DNA of 64,000 nt, taken from IMG/VR virus record IMGVR_UViG_3300044712_001462, positions 62,001 to 126,000 of that record; one strand, 5' to 3'. The notes beneath the pieces were generated by a model that saw nothing but the letters and a program-made list of their open reading frames with translations, was not told where the DNA came from and did no database searches. The translations under genes and the position numbers were made by a program. Origin of the DNA: a virus. Positions 44,105-53,500 of this stretch are shown here, in pieces; the first letter of the stretch is position 1, and the number at the start of each line of letters is the position of its first letter.

Positions 44105-45256
44105 TTAGCGACCTTGAATCGGTGGGTGATAGGGAACGGCTGTCGGTTGGCCTGCGCCTTCACCGTACATAGCGTCGTAGATGAGAGGAATAGCCGCGGC
44201 AGCAGCGTAAGGCAGACCGCCGCGGGTGAGTTTAGCCGCTCTGGAAACTGGAGCGCGCATCAGGCTATTCATCGTTGCAATAGCTTTTGGTGGTTTTCTA
44301 CCCGCCAGAAAACTAAGTGCACCAAGGCCTCCGCGACCCGATACTGGCGCAACTTCTTTGGCTAGGGCCCGTGTTAGCGTTTGTCCACCGCCTATTGTGG
44401 TTGACTCCAACTTAGGAAACTCATTAAACCGGGCGAACTCAGCTGCTCGAGCATCTTCGCCGATATCTTGCAGCCTTTGCAGCACAGCGATTGAAGCCGG
44501 TGATCGCTTAGTCTCACCAAGCATTGTTGCAATGTTCTTGGTGATGTCTGCGCGACTAGTGCCCACCATGCCTTTAAAACGAGCGCCCTGGTTAAGCAGA
44601 CGGCTACCAGCATCTACCATGCCCGTACCCAGCAGCGCTTTACCAGAAGTTGAGCCGAGGAACCCCTTACCAGTATCTGAGGCTATTTCGCCTCCTACCT
44701 CTGTTAAACCATTCCATCCGGCATGCATTGTATCCTTGAGTTTCTGCTTACCGGACTCAACCTCCTGCCTCCAGGCTTCAGCCTTAGCTGCTTCATTAGT
44801 TGCTACATCCGCTTTCGCCTCAGGACTATCCAAACCACCTAACGGCGCAGCAGGAGGAGCCGCAGGATCAGCAGGCTTCTTCAAAGAGTTAACCTTATCC
44901 GAGATCCATTTCCCGGCTCGGTTAGGATCGGACACCAGGTAGCCAGCCGTGCCCAAAGCACCACCAGCCAGGCCACCCCGCAACATACTGCGTAGTGTCT
45001 GACGCTCTTCTTTAGGCCGGTTGAGACTCGTAATGCCACCCAGAGCACTCCCCGCCAGGGCTCCCGCACCCGGAATCGCATACTGGGGATGTGCTTTCGC
45101 CCAGTTCCAAGCCTGGCCCCCAGCGCCTTTAGCCTGGTTAAGGATACTCTGCCAGTCCACAGCCTGCTTAACGCGAGTGGTAGCCGCAACGGTCGCAGTC
45201 TTCGTCAACTGATCAGCCGCTTGCTTAACCCAGGATGGAAGTTGTTCGTTGGACAT
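44105..45256 (-). CDS. Glycine-zipper virion protein, 383 aa
   Basis: After a helical start (SWVKQAADQLTKTATVAATT) there is a hydrophobic glycine-rich hairpin (AIPGAGALAGSALGGITSL and RGGLAGGALGTAGYLVSD), a Pro/Ala linker, and a helical second half with a hydrophobic patch near the end (GGLPYAAAAAIPLIYDAM). The layout resembles internal virion proteins that insert in the host membrane during DNA entry. It overlaps the upstream gene by 32 bases. Similar glycine-rich segments occur in the 274-, 246- and 127-residue proteins near the polymerase genes. The role is inferred. Confidence 0.65.
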   Translation of the reverse strand: MSNEQLPSWVKQAADQLTKTATVAATTRVKQAVDWQSILNQAKGAGGQAWNWAKAHPQYAIPGAGALAGSALGGITSLNRPKEERQTLRSMLRGGLAGGALGTAGYLVSDPNRAGKWISDKVNSLKKPADPAAPPAAPLGGLDSPEAKADVATNEAAKAEAWRQEVESGKQKLKDTMHAGWNGLTEVGGEIASDTGKGFLGSTSGKALLGTGMVDAGSRLLNQGARFKGMVGTSRADITKNIATMLGETKRSPASIAVLQRLQDIGEDARAAEFARFNEFPKLESTTIGGGQTLTRALAKEVAPVSGRGGLGALSFLAGRKPPKAIATMNSLMRAPVSRAAKLTRGGLPYAAAAAIPLIYDAMYGEGAGQPTAVPYHPPIQGR

Positions 45257-46574
45257 CTTTCACAGGCCCTAGTGCTTTGGAAGTGGGTTTGTTCTGCTGT
45301 AACGTCTTCTCGACGTTCGTAAGTTCTTGAACCTCAAACGGCTCCATACTGCCCTGCGTCAGCCATTTCCTGAGCATGGGACGCATCATGGCTACTTGAG
45401 TCGCTGCGTTGGGAGACAAAGAAGCCAACTCGTTGTAGCCATCAATGACTTGATCCGGCTCATACCCAGAGATCACCTCATCGTTGCTTAGGAGATCCTG
45501 GAGCATGGCGCGGGCCCGAATCGCTTGCATCTCCTGGTCGATATACGGGTCCGAGAACGCATCTTCTGCTTTAGACTGCTGTCCGGACACCGTTTTAATC
45601 AGACCGTCTGAAATCGGCTTACTCAGGTTATAGGTGAACCCTCCCCACAACGACGCTTCTTTCGTCTCCGTCGTCCCACCAGTCCTCACACTCGAGGATT
45701 GGGGTTGGGTATGACAAAAAGGGTGGAGGATTTCGTTGACACGAGTCTCCGTTTCTGCCTGCTTGGCGTTGAACTCAGAGCGCAAAGCTACGACTTGCTT
45801 ACCCAGCTCAATACACTTAGCCAGCTTCGAAAACGGCTCTTGCGACCAATCCACAGCCTGCGCACTCTTCACGTTAGTCGCTCGGGCTTCTTTACTACGA
45901 TTGCGGTTATAGGCGTAATCCATCACCGAAGTCCCAGAAGGACCATACGTCTGGGCAGCAATCGCATCCACATCTTCGAATGCCCAATCCCGGTTATACC
46001 GAGACTGCTTGAAGTAATCCGAGAAGCAGCCCAGTTCTCTGACAAACAGCTCTTGGGCCTCCGCATACTTGAGACGCGCCTCAGCCAGTTCGATCTTCAG
46101 ACGATCAGCCTGGCCCACTGCCTTCGACATGGCAATCTTGGGATCACCAGCCAGCTTCTCTAAGGGCTTAGCGTCAGGGTATTCCAGAGCTACACTCGCG
46201 GCTTTCTCTAAACTCGCTGTACGCAATACAGCTTTAGGGGCTCGGGAGTAATCACTAGAGATCGCTGAAGCGTTCTTCTCGTGGATGGGAGTGAGGACTT
46301 TGGAGGGGAATAAGGCGCTCATCACCTCTTCCTCTATTACGATAGGAAAACTGGCGAGCTTCTCGAGAATCGACTTGCCTTGTTCCTGCTGGTACGTCGT
46401 GGCCCCTGTGTTGTAGCCAGAGATAGCCAGTTTCACAAAGTTACGGTTGAAATCTCGGGCTTTCGCCACTTTGATCGCAGCTTTCGTCGGCGTCATCCCG
46501 TTATCGACTTCTTCACAGATGTCCGAAATCGCGTCGAGAATCTGCTGTTCAGCTTCCTTGCTGAGAGTCTTCAT
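45225..46574 (-). CDS. Helical head-region protein, 449 aa
   Basis: The ATG at 46574 (MKTLSKEAEQQILDAI) has GAGGAA five bases before it. The protein is helical throughout and its N-terminal part (GMTPTKAAIKVAKARDFNRN) is a small helical domain. A long helix-rich middle (ADRLKIELAEARLKYAEAQE) looks like a coiled coil. The remainder is helical with no enzyme motif. It overlaps both neighbours and lies between a DNA-binding-like gene and the membrane-type virion protein, so it is probably a structural or internal head protein. I do not recognise a family. Confidence 0.65.
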   Translation of the reverse strand: MKTLSKEAEQQILDAISDICEEVDNGMTPTKAAIKVAKARDFNRNFVKLAISGYNTGATTYQQEQGKSILEKLASFPIVIEEEVMSALFPSKVLTPIHEKNASAISSDYSRAPKAVLRTASLEKAASVALEYPDAKPLEKLAGDPKIAMSKAVGQADRLKIELAEARLKYAEAQELFVRELGCFSDYFKQSRYNRDWAFEDVDAIAAQTYGPSGTSVMDYAYNRNRSKEARATNVKSAQAVDWSQEPFSKLAKCIELGKQVVALRSEFNAKQAETETRVNEILHPFCHTQPQSSSVRTGGTTETKEASLWGGFTYNLSKPISDGLIKTVSGQQSKAEDAFSDPYIDQEMQAIRARAMLQDLLSNDEVISGYEPDQVIDGYNELASLSPNAATQVAMMRPMLRKWLTQGSMEPFEVQELTNVEKTLQQNKPTSKALGPVKDVQRTTSILG

Positions 46575-47577
46575 TATCTTCCTCACTCACACGAGGTGGC
46601 GGAAAAGTAATCGTATCCACGTGTTCCAAATTCGGTGTCCCACCCGCAGCAACCTCCAGCATCTGATCCACTCTCAGCTCTACAGACTTACCTGTGTAGG
46701 CTTTGAGGGGAGAATTCTCGAGGGCCTCTTGGCGCTTCCGACCTACCGACCACTGGACGGAGTTCATAATCCCACTCATGACTTCTTCATAAGGAGTCTG
46801 AGCACCCCCAGCGGATTCGGCCGCGGCTCGGGCTTGGTTTACCAGGTTGGCATGCAGCTCAAACAGCTGGAGGACGTTGAACTGGTTGATATCAAAGGCA
46901 CCCACAGTATTGGCACTGCGGACTCGAACAGCTTTGTTCCAGTAATTGTCGAGGAAGCTGTTGAGATCCTGACCAATCTTGGGCTTCGGCGTAGCCGGAT
47001 CGTAATCACTGAGAATCAGATCCAGTATGTACGGGCCACCGTAATAACCCCAATACTTGGCACTAAAATCCAGTGAGATGTTACGTAAACCATGGGCTAC
47101 CGCGGGCCCAATGACTTGGCGACCAATGTAACCTTCGTTATCCAAGCGGTCCCGAACGTTAAAAAAAACCGCCTCATACCATTCAATGGCATCCGGATGC
47201 ACACTCACCCGCTGGGCAATCTCTTCGTTCGTCTGTCTAGCCAGAATCCGAGCCTCGACTTCATACCGAGTCGGATCACCCGTATTCGCCTGAAACAGTT
47301 GATGCGCCAGATACAGCCCCGGCCACTTGGGATACAGCCGAGACACCCGCATCTCATTCGTGGCTTGCTGGTTGTTTCTCGTCAGGGATTTCCACTGTTT
47401 GAGAAACTTAAACGTCGCCGCGACCCACTCATCGTCTCGGCTGTAGTCGTAAGTCCTATTTGCACCCCGAGTCTTCGCCAGGTAAGCCGCTCGGTCATAC
47501 CGCCAACGCGGAGACCGATACGGATCCCATTGGTTAAACTCGACAAACGGATTTTTCTTACCTAAAGCAGTTGGCAT
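46549..47577 (-). CDS. Protein with sigma-like helix-turn-helix, 342 aa
   Basis: Around residues 105-150 the sequence ARILARQTNEEIAQRVSVHP followed by DAIEWYEAVFFNVRDRL has the helix-turn-helix pattern of sigma region 4 / LuxR-type DNA-binding domains. The remaining 300 residues are Trp/Tyr-rich and helical (YYGGPYILDLILSDYDPATP) with a disordered acidic tail. Such a domain could belong to a small terminase subunit, a transcription factor or a polymerase specificity factor. It lies about 7 kb downstream of the RNA polymerase beta fusion gene and next to head genes. I cannot choose between these. Confidence 0.6.
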   Translation of the reverse strand: MPTALGKKNPFVEFNQWDPYRSPRWRYDRAAYLAKTRGANRTYDYSRDDEWVAATFKFLKQWKSLTRNNQQATNEMRVSRLYPKWPGLYLAHQLFQANTGDPTRYEVEARILARQTNEEIAQRVSVHPDAIEWYEAVFFNVRDRLDNEGYIGRQVIGPAVAHGLRNISLDFSAKYWGYYGGPYILDLILSDYDPATPKPKIGQDLNSFLDNYWNKAVRVRSANTVGAFDINQFNVLQLFELHANLVNQARAAAESAGGAQTPYEEVMSGIMNSVQWSVGRKRQEALENSPLKAYTGKSVELRVDQMLEVAAGGTPNLEHVDTITFPPPRVSEEDNEDSQQGS

Positions 47578-47597
47578 TCTAATAGCGATAACAGAAA

Positions 47598-48185
47598 CTA
47601 CTCGGCTTCTACCCCTAACGTCACCCAGTATGTTCCCGCCGTCGAGAACTTCGCATAGATCTTCTTGATCTTCCCCATCGTCCCTTCTGGGTCAGTATTC
47701 ACAATGATGGGAGAGATCCCATAGGCTGCGAAATCCGCTTTAGCCAGCGTTCCAGTGGACGTCAGGTTGGGAAGAATCTCAAACAGCGGCATGTTGTTAG
47801 CCTGGATACTCAGCGTACCTGTGCCGCCTGTTGCATCCGCGGAGTATGTCTGATCCGTGGTGACTTCGTAGGGGCTATGTACCTCGGCTACCACGTGCAC
47901 AGCGTGATAACCAGAGACGGTTGTACCGGCTACCGTAACCTGATCACCTACGAAGTACTTGTGGGGGTCTTTGAAGACGATCCGGGTCTTTGTCCCGTTC
48001 GCAATAATGCGAACAATAGTCACTGCCGCCGCAGTAAACGCCCGGTTGTACAGCGTGACGTTGAACGTACCTGTACTCTTGACGATGCGCAGCTTGTGGA
48101 GTAAAGCCCGGGCCGGGCAGGGAATCTCCACATAGTTCGCAGCATCAGCAACAACGTGGTAAGAATATACTTCGTTCAAAGCCAT
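47598..48185 (-). CDS. Beta-rich virion protein, 195 aa
   Basis: The ORF starts MALNEVYSYHVVADAANYVE. It is all-beta with a regular strand pattern (FNVTLYNRAFTAAAVTIVRI; YFVGDQVTVAGTTVSGYHAV), like small head or decoration proteins. The C-terminus (IKKIYAKFSTAGTYWVTLGV) closes a sandwich. It is placed at the start of the head module. The role is inferred from fold type and context only. Confidence 0.65.
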   Translation of the reverse strand: MALNEVYSYHVVADAANYVEIPCPARALLHKLRIVKSTGTFNVTLYNRAFTAAAVTIVRIIANGTKTRIVFKDPHKYFVGDQVTVAGTTVSGYHAVHVVAEVHSPYEVTTDQTYSADATGGTGTLSIQANNMPLFEILPNLTSTGTLAKADFAAYGISPIIVNTDPEGTMGKIKKIYAKFSTAGTYWVTLGVEAE

Positions 48186-48195
48186 AGTGTGTTTC

Positions 48196-50559
48196 TCAGT
48201 TTAGAGCGGAGTTGTCGACAGTCGGCTCACCCAGTTCACCCGTACCTTCCAGCGGACTAACCGACTTCGCGCGGAGGAAGAGTACCAGGTCACCTAGTCC
48301 TTCAAACGAGTTACGGAGCCCATCTTCCAACTCGGGAAGATCAGACTTACCGTACCGTTCCATAAACTCTTCGTTGTGCCACAAGAACAGGAAATAGATG
48401 CGGCCTAAGCGATCCAAAGCCTTCATCAAGTCTCCCAGATACCTGTCGACGAGCGTGGCATCCTTCACCGACTTGAGCATCCCAGCGATCATACTGGAAT
48501 CAAAGACTTCTTTCTGACCGGTTTGCGCCGCCTGATCCGCGGTCTGTACACTCTGCTGATCCGGAAGCGCTTCTGGGGAGTTCGAGTAAACAGAAGGATC
48601 GGTCTGTTGCGCACTCATCTCAGGCACGCCAATGAAATCATTCTGGGTGGGAGCCATTGGAGCATACCCAGACATCGGATCACCAGGCTGCATCGCATAG
48701 TCAGGCATGGGAGGAGCCCCAGGCCCTTGCATCGCTTCGTACATCCCCGGATAAGGCTGAGCGTACTTCACTCGGTAGCGCTTACCGTTAGTGAGTTCTG
48801 ACTCTTTGAGCATTCTCCGAGCAGCCCGCTCGGTAAAGCCATGATCGCGAATCAGATGGACTAAACCCGCCAGCTTCGCCATCCGTGTGCGGTTAATCAC
48901 CACCTCATTGGCATCATGCCAGATCTTGAGTTCCGCGGTCTTCTGGAGGATTTGGAGCTGGAGATCAGCCAGATTACCTGGAGTCAGAGGCTGGGGCTCA
49001 TCGGGATAGCTAAAATAATCACACTTGCAGTTCTCGCGAGTGCAATCACATTTCTTACACTTCTCGGGGTCCGCAATCTTCATGACCTTCACGTTGGAAG
49101 GTACATACAGCGTTCCCCGCATGGACTTGAAGCTCGTGCCTTCCCGCTTATTGAAGACGATGGTATGGCAGTGCTCAGATGTTTCAAAGACATCGCTGCG
49201 CGCTGTCTCAGGCAGGTAAGAAGGCGGGCTATCGTAGCCAATACTCTTCCAATACACCTTATACGTGTCATCTCCTAAGTCATCCTCGACTTCGAAGATA
49301 CCCGTACCCTGACCATTCTGAGCAATCAGGAGATACTTACCGCGCTTCGTCAACGATTTACTATCACTCAACCCATCCCACCACTTCTGATAGGACTCGA
49401 TAGGGCTCTTCGTCTCTTTGGATTGACGCACAAAGACATTGGCAGGGTGATAACCGTTGTAGGCCTTATCAGATAGGCGAACAACCAGGACTTTTGACTT
49501 CCGACCATTCCCGCAGTGAGGCTGATGAACTACCAGGCACTCATCAAAGCCACCATCCCGCGTCAAGACGTCATAGACATCCGTCGTATCCGGGGAGGCA
49601 AGAGACTGAGGAATCTGGACGTTGTAAGCCTTGGAGATCTCCTCACCACTGCGGTGATCTCGAATCAACACACCATCGCGGAGCAGCTTTTCACGCTCCG
49701 TTTCATTCATCTCTGGCGTGTTGACGGTAATGGCATTGTCGGTAATGACTTCCAGCTTTTTGAACGTATCCGCGGCAGCTGATTTACTCAGAATCCCAGT
49801 CGGTTGAGCGAGTACCGCTGATTTGATCGTCTGGAGAGCATTCACCAGCGTGCGCTGAGTGTAATACTGCTGAAAAGCCTGCTTGAGGAGCGGGTATTTC
49901 TTCATCCCCGCTACCGCGCTTTTTACCAGGCGAATATCCTCAGCCAGCACCTTTTCCAGATCCAAGCGCTCATTGAGCCCTGCGAACTTAGCCATGCGAT
50001 CTGGGTGCTTGACACACCAGACAGCATACGCAGGCATAATCTCCTGGGCCCAGCTCGCCAACTTCGGCATCACCGATGAGAACTTACCCAGCGCCGGAGG
50101 ATTGCTGTAGTCATAGAGATTCGGCTGACGACCACCGAGACCCTTCATGGTCTCAGGCGTAGCCTTACCGAGAACCGCAGGCTGCTTACTGATCAGGTAG
50201 TTGATCCAGTTTTCCTTCATCGGCACAAACGTGTCCTGATCCTTCAGGTACAGCAGTTCGTGGCCTTTGAGGTCACCATTGATGAAGAACACCGGCGCAT
50301 ACACCCACTGGTTATCCATCTTGAAGCCGAAGATCCCCACGGCTTTCGTGTTATCTTCGTTTTTGTCAACCAGCTGGAAACCCACCATGTAATCCAGTAA
50401 AGCTGGGGCTTTATCTCGGATATACACATAGGCCAGAGAAGCAAACGAGCTTTCAAATCCAGCCTCTGGATCACCGCCGAGAGCGGACACTTTTTGCAAT
50501 CCGTGACGCTGATACGCGCGCAGTGTCTGCGCCAACTTGGATTCTGCCATGTGTGTCAT
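48196..50559 (-). CDS. Large virion-associated protein of unknown role, 787 aa
   Basis: Possible starts are ATGs at 50559 and 50550 (MTHMAESKLAQTLRAYQ); neither has a strong ribosome site. Residues 30-150 are an alpha/beta domain (ASLAYVYIRDKAPALLDYMV; GDLKGHELLYLKDQDTFVPM). Around residues 480-510 a cysteine cluster (CKKCDCTRENCKCDYF) suggests a zinc-binding knuckle. The C-terminal 200 residues contain a Pro/Gln/Met-rich linker and a helical end. It lies directly downstream of the beta-prime C-terminal gene and upstream of the head genes. A portal protein or a polymerase partner are both possible; I see no motif that decides. Confidence 0.6.
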   Translation of the reverse strand: MTHMAESKLAQTLRAYQRHGLQKVSALGGDPEAGFESSFASLAYVYIRDKAPALLDYMVGFQLVDKNEDNTKAVGIFGFKMDNQWVYAPVFFINGDLKGHELLYLKDQDTFVPMKENWINYLISKQPAVLGKATPETMKGLGGRQPNLYDYSNPPALGKFSSVMPKLASWAQEIMPAYAVWCVKHPDRMAKFAGLNERLDLEKVLAEDIRLVKSAVAGMKKYPLLKQAFQQYYTQRTLVNALQTIKSAVLAQPTGILSKSAAADTFKKLEVITDNAITVNTPEMNETEREKLLRDGVLIRDHRSGEEISKAYNVQIPQSLASPDTTDVYDVLTRDGGFDECLVVHQPHCGNGRKSKVLVVRLSDKAYNGYHPANVFVRQSKETKSPIESYQKWWDGLSDSKSLTKRGKYLLIAQNGQGTGIFEVEDDLGDDTYKVYWKSIGYDSPPSYLPETARSDVFETSEHCHTIVFNKREGTSFKSMRGTLYVPSNVKVMKIADPEKCKKCDCTRENCKCDYFSYPDEPQPLTPGNLADLQLQILQKTAELKIWHDANEVVINRTRMAKLAGLVHLIRDHGFTERAARRMLKESELTNGKRYRVKYAQPYPGMYEAMQGPGAPPMPDYAMQPGDPMSGYAPMAPTQNDFIGVPEMSAQQTDPSVYSNSPEALPDQQSVQTADQAAQTGQKEVFDSSMIAGMLKSVKDATLVDRYLGDLMKALDRLGRIYFLFLWHNEEFMERYGKSDLPELEDGLRNSFEGLGDLVLFLRAKSVSPLEGTGELGEPTVDNSALN

Positions 50560-50643
50560 TCTGCCATCCGCAAGTGTGAGAGAGCTTGCCAAAAGAGTGG
50601 CTAAGCAAGTGGAGCGATAGCTAAATTCTAACCTGAGAAGGTT

Positions 50644-52542
50644 TTAGGACTCTAGTGAAGTTGGTTTTGGAGGTTTGGGAGTCTGTACAGCACCCGATAA
50701 TCCGAAGTCCACCGCCCGGGCCCGAGAAGGTACAAAACTGGTTCCGGATTCGTCTGAAGTAGCACCACGATGTACCGCTTTCGTCAGACTGGATTTGAGT
50801 CCGGAGCCAAATAAGCGCACCATCCAGTCCGGATCGTGCTGGAGGTTCGACATACCCCGAATCATCTCTGGCTCAAACGGCGGGGGATCATCGTGGACAT
50901 CCACATTACGAATCCCGAACTCCCGCATATTCGCCAGCATCGAAGGACGGATTTTTGTACCAATGGAGTAATGCAGGTAGGGTCTCTCGAGATACTTACC
51001 CACAGCCTCAGACGGCGTCACAGAGCGAAAACCAGGCCTTGGTTCGTAATTGCGTTCCAGAGTCGAGTAGGGCACCACATCGTCTGGAGCATAGTTGCCA
51101 TACTCCTCGCTCATCCGCACATGGTTGATAAGGCCTCTGGCTAAGAGTTCCACGTTGCGCCGGTGAGACTTCAGCCCAGAGTCTCGCATGGCTTTCTGGA
51201 AGATGTCGACGAAGTACTTACGACCCTCACCCACGCCTTTGTACTGGGTAATCAAAGCAGGACTGGGCTCGCCGTCGGATAAAACATCACCGGCTTCGAC
51301 GGTATCACCACGTTTGACTGTGGGCTCAAAGCCCTTAGCCACATAGTGCTTTGTACCATTGACCGAGATGAAGTGGCCACCAGCTGGCGCAGGCTCTACC
51401 GACTGCACAATCCCATCGATCGTGGCATGCGCTGCCCCGCCTTTAAAAGTCTTGGGTACTTGGATCAGTTGGTTGATACGAGCAAAGCCAGTCAGGTTCT
51501 GCCGCTGACCTGAAGCCACACCACCAGAGTGCTTTTCAGAGAGAGCGGATTGTGTAAGAGGCTCGGTCAGGCTCTGGGCAGCTGAAAGTCCAATCGCTTC
51601 ATGCCGGACAGGTAGACGGTTAAACTCACGAATACCCGCATCTTTGGCATATATGCCACCGTCCGGACTTCCAGATACAGCCGGGCTACGTACGAGAATC
51701 TTTTTGAAGCCCTTGTTCTCGATGTCTCGGAGGATCTTCGGTGTGAGAATGGTGTTGCGAGCATACCCAGCGACGGGATGGGCTAGGAGCGAACCTTCTG
51801 AGTCGGAATCCGTGACATCAACAGGTAAGCCTCGCAAAGTAGTGGGCTCACCTTCTTCGTCATCATCTGTCACCAGCAGACGATGTGTAATCTGTGCTAA
51901 TTGCTTACCCAGAAAGCCACTATCCGCGGTGGCGAGCTTCGTGGAGATCACCCCTCTTCTGGCCCCGTATGTACCCGCCCAATATTCCAAGGGAGATAAT
52001 CCCTGGCTATAACTGCGCATTACAGGAACAGGAATGATGTTGTTTTTGTAGTCTTGGTAGAGCAGATCACTGCCACGCATACTGGCGAGCGTCATCTTGT
52101 TTCCGCGGCCTGCTCCTTCCAGTTGATGTGCCAGAGGGTTATCCTCAGCCTTCGACTCCTGGAAGATCTCTTCTTGCTGGGTAGCCTGCAGTCTACCTGT
52201 GAGCTTAATCAGCTCGTCGTTCAGCTGCTGCTCATCCACGTCATCTCTGTCCAGCAGCTCATCGATCTTCTCTTGGAGCTCAGCCCTACGGTGTTTGGCT
52301 GTTACCGCTTGCTTGAGATGGCGGAGCCCAAAGGATTGTCCTCCAGTGCGGTAAGCAGCAATCCTACCAATCTGTCCGAGCTTAAACGACACATCCCGGT
52401 ATTGATCCGGGTGTTTCATCGCCAACTCACTCAGCAGACTACCCAGCGACTTCTTAGTGATGGGACGATGGTAGTCCCGGAGATCCTCAGGAAGGACCTC
52501 ATTGATGAGAAGCTGCCCAGCTGTGCTTTGCATCCGTGCCAT
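50644..52542 (-). CDS. RNA polymerase beta-prime, C-terminal half, 632 aa
   Basis: This gene encodes the second half of a phage multisubunit RNA polymerase beta-prime. The bridge-helix/trigger-loop region is clear at residues 144-215 (AGRGNKMTLASMRGSDLL; GARRGVISTKLATADSGFLG), matching the bacterial GARKGLADTALKTANSGYL. EAIGLSAAQSLTEPLTQ (residues 315-331) matches the conserved EAIGVIAAQSIGEPGTQ. A barrel-sandwich segment (GFEPTVKRGDTVEAGDVLSD) follows. The cysteines that bind zinc in bacterial beta-prime are absent. Residues 46-80 align with the funnel region. The ATG overlaps the preceding gene as TAATG. The partner chain lies at 54475-60210. Confidence 0.93.
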   Translation of the reverse strand: MARMQSTAGQLLINEVLPEDLRDYHRPITKKSLGSLLSELAMKHPDQYRDVSFKLGQIGRIAAYRTGGQSFGLRHLKQAVTAKHRRAELQEKIDELLDRDDVDEQQLNDELIKLTGRLQATQQEEIFQESKAEDNPLAHQLEGAGRGNKMTLASMRGSDLLYQDYKNNIIPVPVMRSYSQGLSPLEYWAGTYGARRGVISTKLATADSGFLGKQLAQITHRLLVTDDDEEGEPTTLRGLPVDVTDSDSEGSLLAHPVAGYARNTILTPKILRDIENKGFKKILVRSPAVSGSPDGGIYAKDAGIREFNRLPVRHEAIGLSAAQSLTEPLTQSALSEKHSGGVASGQRQNLTGFARINQLIQVPKTFKGGAAHATIDGIVQSVEPAPAGGHFISVNGTKHYVAKGFEPTVKRGDTVEAGDVLSDGEPSPALITQYKGVGEGRKYFVDIFQKAMRDSGLKSHRRNVELLARGLINHVRMSEEYGNYAPDDVVPYSTLERNYEPRPGFRSVTPSEAVGKYLERPYLHYSIGTKIRPSMLANMREFGIRNVDVHDDPPPFEPEMIRGMSNLQHDPDWMVRLFGSGLKSSLTKAVHRGATSDESGTSFVPSRARAVDFGLSGAVQTPKPPKPTSLES

Positions 52543-52811
52543 TAGCGACTGATATCCGGGACTAACTCAATCCGTGTTTGTCCGCTGAAGCGCTCCACGT
52601 TGTTGTTCATCGTGAGCCACGTCTTGAAGTAAGCGTTCAGCTCTTCAGGGGTATTGGCAATCGCGATAGAGAGCCACTGCCAAGCGTTGTTGCGTAAGAC
52701 AGCAGCTTGTAAGACATACCGAAACGCAATATTGGAACCCTTCGCCAGCTCCTGCTGTTTGGTCGCAGGCATCTTAGGCTCAGGCATTCCAATACGGGCA
52801 GTAAATGCCAT
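52542..52811 (-). CDS. Small protein of unknown function, 89 aa
   Basis: The ORF starts MAFTARIGMPEPKMPATKQQ, and is mainly helical (GSNIAFRYVLQAAVLRNNAW; EELNAYFKTWLTMNNN). It overlaps both neighbours. It lies between the two polymerase genes and is co-expressed with them, so a small polymerase-associated protein is possible but unproven. Confidence 0.6.
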   Translation of the reverse strand: MAFTARIGMPEPKMPATKQQELAKGSNIAFRYVLQAAVLRNNAWQWLSIAIANTPEELNAYFKTWLTMNNNVERFSGQTRIELVPDISR

Positions 52812-53125
52812 TAGATCTGCTTCGTGTTAGCGGGAACAGGAACTCCCCAGAACGAGAAGTTCACACGCTTCCACTCATCCTCGGTGAACTGACTCTGAAC
52901 CCAGGCGAGGACCTCTTTATCCGCACACGAGCACTGAATGGCATCAGCGTTAAGAGCCAGAGCATGGCGGATATCATCCACGTACTTCTGGCCTAGTTGT
53001 TTCACGCGCTCTAAGCGATCTTCGGCACTCAACGTGACTTCTCTCAGAGAACCATCGGGCTGCATCTCAACATACTTCGCGCCAATCCAATCCTCGTACT
53101 GGCGAATGTTTTCGTCACGTGTCAC
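52811..53125 (-). CDS. Small protein of unknown function, 104 aa
   Basis: It uses a GTG start (MTRDENIRQYEDWIGAKYVE) about nine bases after a GAGG element. The protein is charged and helical; residues 62-68 include CSCADKE. The last 25 residues are Trp/Phe-rich (WKRVNFSFWGVPVPAN). The stop overlaps the next start by one base pair of codons. It lies in the set of small genes separating the polymerase pieces. No family was recognised. Confidence 0.6.
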   Translation of the reverse strand: MTRDENIRQYEDWIGAKYVEMQPDGSLREVTLSAEDRLERVKQLGQKYVDDIRHALALNADAIQCSCADKEVLAWVQSQFTEDEWKRVNFSFWGVPVPANTKQI

Positions 53126-53131
53126 AGGGCA

Positions 53132-53500
53132 TTACCTCAGTAGATCCAGCTTACCTTTAACCAGTACATCCTTGAGCGAGGCAACCTTACCTGTCCTATG
53201 ATCTCTGGCTAATCCAGACTTGTAGTCATAGGTGCGGATCGTGGTGGTATCTTTGATAGCCTCGTCGCGCCTAGCTTTCTTTTCTTTAGCCTTTTGGGCT
53301 AGTTTCTGATCCTCTAGGCGTTGTTCCAGCTCAGCCATCGCCTGCTTGAGGTTCTGGCCCTGATCCCGACCATCAATACGCACTACGATCCCAGTAGGGA
53401 TATGCGTAATCTTCACACAGGAACACACTTTGTTACGGTTTTGGCCTCCTGGACCTTTACCGCGGATGCGTTCAATGTTGAGTTGATCTTTGGGGATCAC
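53132..53500 (-). CDS. Release factor GGQ-domain protein, 122 aa
   Basis: The sequence matches domain 3 of class I peptide chain release factors: residues 12-22 (IRGKGPGGQNR) carry the GGQ tripeptide (residues 18-20) that triggers peptidyl-tRNA hydrolysis, followed by VKITHIPTGIVVRIDGRDQG. The C-terminal RTYDYKSGLARDHRTG and LVKGKLDLLR match the end of RF1/RF2. The codon-recognition domain is missing, as in ArfB/ICT1-type rescue factors. A GTG start overlaps the previous stop by GTGA. In a phage it may release stalled ribosomes or aid host takeover. It lies between the polymerase genes. Confidence 0.88.
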   Translation of the reverse strand: MIPKDQLNIERIRGKGPGGQNRNKVCSCVKITHIPTGIVVRIDGRDQGQNLKQAMAELEQRLEDQKLAQKAKEKKARRDEAIKDTTTIRTYDYKSGLARDHRTGKVASLKDVLVKGKLDLLR

